NCBI GenBank assembly: GCA_015661045.1
Contig: JACVQG010000071.1
Location: 1 to 8,223, forward strand
Source of the DNA: Dehalococcoidia bacterium
GTDB taxonomy: Bacteria > Chloroflexota > Dehalococcoidia > JACVQG01
Direction: 5' to 3'
DNA: 8,223 nucleotides
Shown piece after piece: positions 6,058 to 8,223 of this stretch. The translations under genes were made by a program, and so were the position numbers. The notes beneath the pieces were generated by a model. The model did no database searches and was not told where the DNA came from. It was given only the letters and a program-made list of their open reading frames with translations. How positions within the stretch are numbered: position 1 is the first letter of the stretch; each line of letters starts with the position of its first letter.

Positions 6058-6838
6058 GGTGGCGGTTGTCGGCGCCACTACCTGGGGTACGACGCTGGGT
6101 ATAATCCTGGCCCGGAAGGGTATCCACGTAAAACTGCTGGCCAGAACTGAGGGCGAGGCAGCGGAGTTGAACAGATCCCGACAACATGCCCGTGCCTTAC
6201 CGGACATACATTTCCCCACCCGTCTGACCGCTACTTCGATACCCGGTGAGGCTCTGGAAGGTGCTGACATGGTTATACTGGCGACTCCCGCCCAGACCGT
6301 AAGACAGAATGTGTCCATAATAAAACAATATATCGAGCCATCCACCTTAATTCTCAGTGTGGCTAAGGGTCTGGAGGTTGGCAAAGGGTTACGTCTTACA
6401 GAGGTTATTAAGGAAGAGGTACATCCCCATCTTCACCGGAATATCTGTGTTCTTGCAGGCCCTAACCTGGCAAAAGAGGTCGTTCGAGGATTACCAGCCG
6501 CTACAAAGGTGGCCGCGGAGGACGAGGAAATTGCCCGCATGGCTCAGCGTTTGCTGGTTACCAAACAGTTTGGTGTTTTTGTTAGCACGGATATGGTCGG
6601 AGTGGAGTTGAGCGGTGCACTGAAAAATATCATAGCATTGGGAGCGGGTATAGCTGAGGGACTGGGTTACGGTGATAATGCCAAGGCCACATATATGACC
6701 TGGGGGTGGGCTGAAATGGTGATGCTGGGGCTGGCAGCGGGAGCCAGACAAGAGACTTTTATGGGATTGGCCGGCCTGGGGGATCTGGTAGTAACCTGCA
6801 TCAGCCCGCTCAGCCGTAACCACTATGTCGAGCCGTAA
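6050..6838 (+). CDS. gpsA: GpsA N-terminal part: NAD-binding domain and most of the catalytic domain
   Basis: A 262-aa product as the DNA stands. It carries the Rossmann nucleotide-binding start (MPKVAVVGATTWGTTL, with the family's W-G-T), SVAKGLE (103-109), AGPNLAKEV (136-144), ALKNIIALGAGIAEGLGYGD (190-209) with the catalytic-type Lys192, and GLAGLGDLVVTC (239-250), then SRN (255-257). The last two residues (EP) come from the shifted frame. It lacks the final 76 residues of the helical catalytic domain. At 216-222 it reads MTWGWAE, where the usual pattern is close to TRGLAE, so a normally conserved Arg is Trp. Confidence 0.8.
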   Translation: MPKVAVVGATTWGTTLGIILARKGIHVKLLARTEGEAAELNRSRQHARALPDIHFPTRLTATSIPGEALEGADMVILATPAQTVRQNVSIIKQYIEPSTLILSVAKGLEVGKGLRLTEVIKEEVHPHLHRNICVLAGPNLAKEVVRGLPAATKVAAEDEEIARMAQRLLVTKQFGVFVSTDMVGVELSGALKNIIALGAGIAEGLGYGDNAKATYMTWGWAEMVMLGLAAGARQETFMGLAGLGDLVVTCISPLSRNHYVEP

Positions 6839-6849
6839 CCACTATGTCG
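6812..6849 (+). repeat. Perfect 19-bp tandem duplication inside gpsA
   Basis: AGCCGTAACCACTATGTCG occurs at 6812-6830 and again, identically, at 6831-6849. The unit length is one more than a multiple of 3, so it shifts the frame. It creates the stop TAA 6836-6838, and the ATG in copy 1 (6825) is in frame with the rest of gpsA. The simplest origin is replication slippage; loss of one copy would restore the gene. Confidence 0.97.
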
Positions 6850-7079
6850 GTTTGGAACTGGCTAAAGGGCGGTCGCTTAATGAAATTTTATCTACTATGC
6901 ATGAAGTAGCCGAGGGGGTCGCTACGACCAGGGCTGCTCAACAGATGGCCAGCCGGCTAGGGGTAGATATGCCGGTAACCAGAGCTATCCACAAAGTGCT
7001 TTTTGATGGTGTCGAACCTCGAAAGGCTGTAATGGATTTGTTTGGCGGCACTTTTAACTCAATGCATGATTCCAGGTAA
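6825..7079 (+). CDS. gpsA: GpsA C-terminal part
   Basis: An 84-aa frame beginning MSSRNHYVGLELAKGRSLNE. From residue 3 on it is the normal continuation of GpsA: the helical end of the catalytic domain, with AEGVATTRAAQQMASRLGVD and MPVTRAIHKVLFDGVEPRKA, finishing FGGTFNSMHDSR. ATG 6825 overlaps the N-terminal part by 14 nt. No good ribosome site precedes it, so expression would depend on translational coupling or reinitiation after the TAA at 6836. It is probably not a functional protein by itself; it could complement the N-terminal part if both were made. Confidence 0.6.
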   Translation: MSSRNHYVGLELAKGRSLNEILSTMHEVAEGVATTRAAQQMASRLGVDMPVTRAIHKVLFDGVEPRKAVMDLFGGTFNSMHDSR

Positions 7080-7176
7080 GTATCTGAAGCCTTTATCCTC
7101 GATGAATTTGCTTTTCCTCTTACAATCCATCGTGCCTGTATTTTCGGGGACACCGCGAAGGATGAAAATAGCTTGC

Positions 7177-7276
7177 TACCCCTCTCGCCCCTTTGGGGAG
7201 AGAATTAAAGAGAGGGGATTTTCCAGTCCAACCACGCTCACTCTCTCCCTTACATCTCCCTTTTAGGGCGAGGGTA
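7177..7276. repeat. About 100-bp GC-rich imperfect palindromic element (two inverted units)
   Basis: This lies in the 280-nt gap between gpsA and tatD, where no gene is seen. The left unit (7177-7217) starts TACCCCTCTCGCCCC and has perfect arms CCCCTCTC (7179-7186) and GAGAGGGG (7210-7217), with an inner CCCC-TTT-GGGG hairpin (7188-7198). The right unit (about 7238-7276), CTCTCTCCC to AGGGCGAGGGTA, is an imperfect reverse complement of the left. The whole could fold into a large hairpin around a centre near 7228. It resembles the CCCTCTC/GAGAGGG dispersed intergenic repeats or MITE-like units seen in many genomes. It may also act as a transcription barrier after gpsA; no T-run follows it. Confidence 0.6.
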
Positions 7277-7346
7277 ATAAAGTCTTTTCGGTTGAAGAAT
7301 ATTATTTTCAGTAAAATCAGCTATATCCCCTTTGGGTTCAGGGTAG

Positions 7347-7352
7347 TATAAT
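7347..7352 (+). promoter_or_regulatory. tatD -10 box giving a probable leaderless mRNA
   Basis: A perfect TATAAT ends only 7 nt before the tatD ATG (7360), so transcription should start at or next to the A of the start codon. No Shine-Dalgarno sequence precedes the gene and no convincing -35 hexamer lies at the usual distance. Confidence 0.5.
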
Positions 7353-7359
7353 TTAATAA

Positions 7360-8112
7360 ATGTATATTATAGATACTCATGCTCACCTGGATGAAATTGC
7401 CAATTTAGATGATGCTGTATCTCGTGCCAGGCGATCTGGGGTTATAGCTATAATCGGTGTTGGGGTAGACCTGAAGTCAAATAAGCGGATTCTGGAAATA
7501 GCCGATAAATACAGGGGGTTTGTCTACCCGGCTTTAGGACTGCATCCCGGCAATTTGGGAGATGAAGAGCACAGAGAAGCCACCTTTCAACAAATTGAAT
7601 TGAACCTGGAACGGGCGGTAGCTGTCGGAGAGATAGGGTTGGACTATTTTTACAAAGAGACCAGAAAAGAAGGGGTAACAAGACAGGTCCAAAAACAGGT
7701 TTTTAACCGGGTTTTAAGTCTCGCAAAGGATAGCGGTAAGCCGGCTCTTATCCATAGCCGCGGCTCATGGCAGGACTGTCTGGATATGGCGCTGGCATTG
7801 AAAGTGGAAAGGGCGGTTTTCCACTGGTATAGCGGTCCGATGGCTGTATTGGATAAAATAGTAGCCAGTGGTTATTTTATCTCGGCTTCTCCCGCCGCCG
7901 AATATAGCCTGCCCCACCGCGAGGCTATAAATAAAGCGCCTGTGGATAGGCTATTGTTGGAGACGGACTCTCCTGTGGCCTATAAGGGGGTTGCCTCAGA
8001 ACCTGCCCACGTTCTCAGGACGTTAAAAGCTGTGGTTGACCTGAAAAATTCGACTGAGGAACAAGTAGCCATCGCCACGACCAGTAGTGCAAAAAGTCTT
8101 TTTGGGCTGTAA
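7360..8112 (+). CDS. tatD: TatD-family metal-dependent hydrolase (DNase)
   Basis: Cytosolic amidohydrolase-superfamily TIM barrel; TatD enzymes are metal-dependent 3'-5' exonucleases or deoxyribonucleases linked to DNA repair and turnover. The length of 250 aa is normal. All metal-site residues are visible: H7 and H9 (IDTHAHLD), E91 (VGEIGLDY), H132 (ALIHSRG), H155 (FHWYSG, usually FHCFSG) and D203 (LLETDSP). The ATG is fixed by the family start M-x-IDTHAHLD. There is no ribosome site; a TATAAT 7 nt upstream suggests leaderless translation. It stands after the palindromic element, so it is probably its own transcription unit, possibly continuing into the next small gene (23 nt gap). Confidence 0.93.
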   Translation: MYIIDTHAHLDEIANLDDAVSRARRSGVIAIIGVGVDLKSNKRILEIADKYRGFVYPALGLHPGNLGDEEHREATFQQIELNLERAVAVGEIGLDYFYKETRKEGVTRQVQKQVFNRVLSLAKDSGKPALIHSRGSWQDCLDMALALKVERAVFHWYSGPMAVLDKIVASGYFISASPAAEYSLPHREAINKAPVDRLLLETDSPVAYKGVASEPAHVLRTLKAVVDLKNSTEEQVAIATTSSAKSLFGL

Positions 8113-8135
8113 TTTGATTTCTCCCGGAGGTGACA

Positions 8136-8223
8136 ATGGCGAACAAAGGTAACGCGAACGCCACATTAATGTCTATTCTTGCTATTATACTGGTAATTTT
8201 TGGGCTGGCCTTTTTGTTTAAGA
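8136..8223 (+). CDS. Small membrane protein, N-terminal fragment
   Basis: Opens at ATG 8136 with a perfect GGAGGTGA (8126-8133) just before it and runs off the right edge after 29 codons. The visible peptide is a short polar start (MANKGNANAT) followed by one strongly hydrophobic helix (about 11-28) and a lysine. I do not recognise it. It follows tatD by 23 nt and may be co-transcribed with it. Translation should be far more conventional than that of tatD. Confidence 0.65.
   Translation, partial: MANKGNANATLMSILAIILVIFGLAFLFK

Larger units (their letters stand above)
6050..7079 (+). pseudogene. gpsA: Glycerol-3-phosphate dehydrogenase, frameshifted by a 19-bp tandem duplication
   Basis: GpsA reduces dihydroxyacetone phosphate to sn-glycerol-3-phosphate with NAD(P)H, providing the substrate for PlsY. 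The frame opens at ATG 6050 (GGAGGG at 6039-6044, 5-nt spacer) and is normal up to PLSRNHYV (residues 253-260). There a 19-bp duplication shifts the frame, adds Glu-Pro and ends at TAA 6836-6838. Removing one copy restores one continuous frame of 336 aa, normal for the family, ending at TAA 7077. No other stop or frameshift was seen, so the lesion is recent, reversible, or an assembly error. Whether the cell lacks GpsA, uses two pieces, or is intact in reality cannot be decided here. Confidence 0.85.

Noticed and set aside
7179..7217. CRISPR-like or riboswitch interpretation of the repeated CCCTCTC units
   Set aside because: There are only two inverted units, no spacer-repeat periodicity and no known riboswitch core; a foldback repeat explains it.
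7042..7266. 74-aa rightward ORF covering the gpsA end and the palindromic element
   Set aside because: It overlaps gpsA out of frame and then reads through the repeat units; the peptide is low in coding character and has no ribosome site.

Overview
This window looks like part of a bacterial chromosome of moderate GC content. It most resembles the Dehalococcoidia (Chloroflexota) lineage. The reasons are the order argF ... der-plsY-gpsA, a GreA-type factor with an extra N-terminal helical domain, and protein wording familiar from that group. This placement is from memory of protein families; no search was run.

Left edge (1-314): the start of a leftward gene, probably nuoA (respiratory complex I subunit A), and a divergent promoter region. 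Each strand carries a near-consensus sigma-70-type promoter with a 17-base spacer. A small palindrome lies just upstream of the rightward -35 box.

315-1542: a secreted cupredoxin lipoprotein followed by a GreA-like transcript cleavage factor, probably co-transcribed. Hairpins and a likely intrinsic terminator close this unit at 1543-1625.

1644-7079: a tightly packed rightward run. It begins with a candidate argF promoter embedded in a 9-bp inverted repeat, then argF (arginine synthesis), a TPR protein, a PIN-domain (VapC-like) nuclease, der (ribosome assembly GTPase), plsY and gpsA (glycerol phosphate and phosphatidic acid synthesis). Gaps are short or negative: 19 nt between argF and TPR, then overlaps of 4, 4, 1 and 8 nt. 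The TPR-PIN pair looks like an accessory insertion. It is AT-richer where sampled, and the TPR protein ends in a tail that resembles a VapB-type antitoxin. This is the best candidate for an unusual system here: a TPR-fused antitoxin with a PIN toxin, translationally coupled to an essential GTPase gene.

gpsA is broken by a perfect 19-bp tandem duplication at 6812-6849. It shifts the frame, creates a stop, and leaves a C-terminal ORF opening at an ATG inside the first copy. GpsA supplies the glycerol-3-phosphate that PlsY acylates, so this lesion (real, reversible, or an assembly error) matters.

7080-8223: an intergenic stretch with a roughly 100-bp GC-rich imperfect palindromic element, then tatD with a -10 box placed so that its mRNA may be leaderless. 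The window ends in the first 29 codons of a small single-pass membrane protein.
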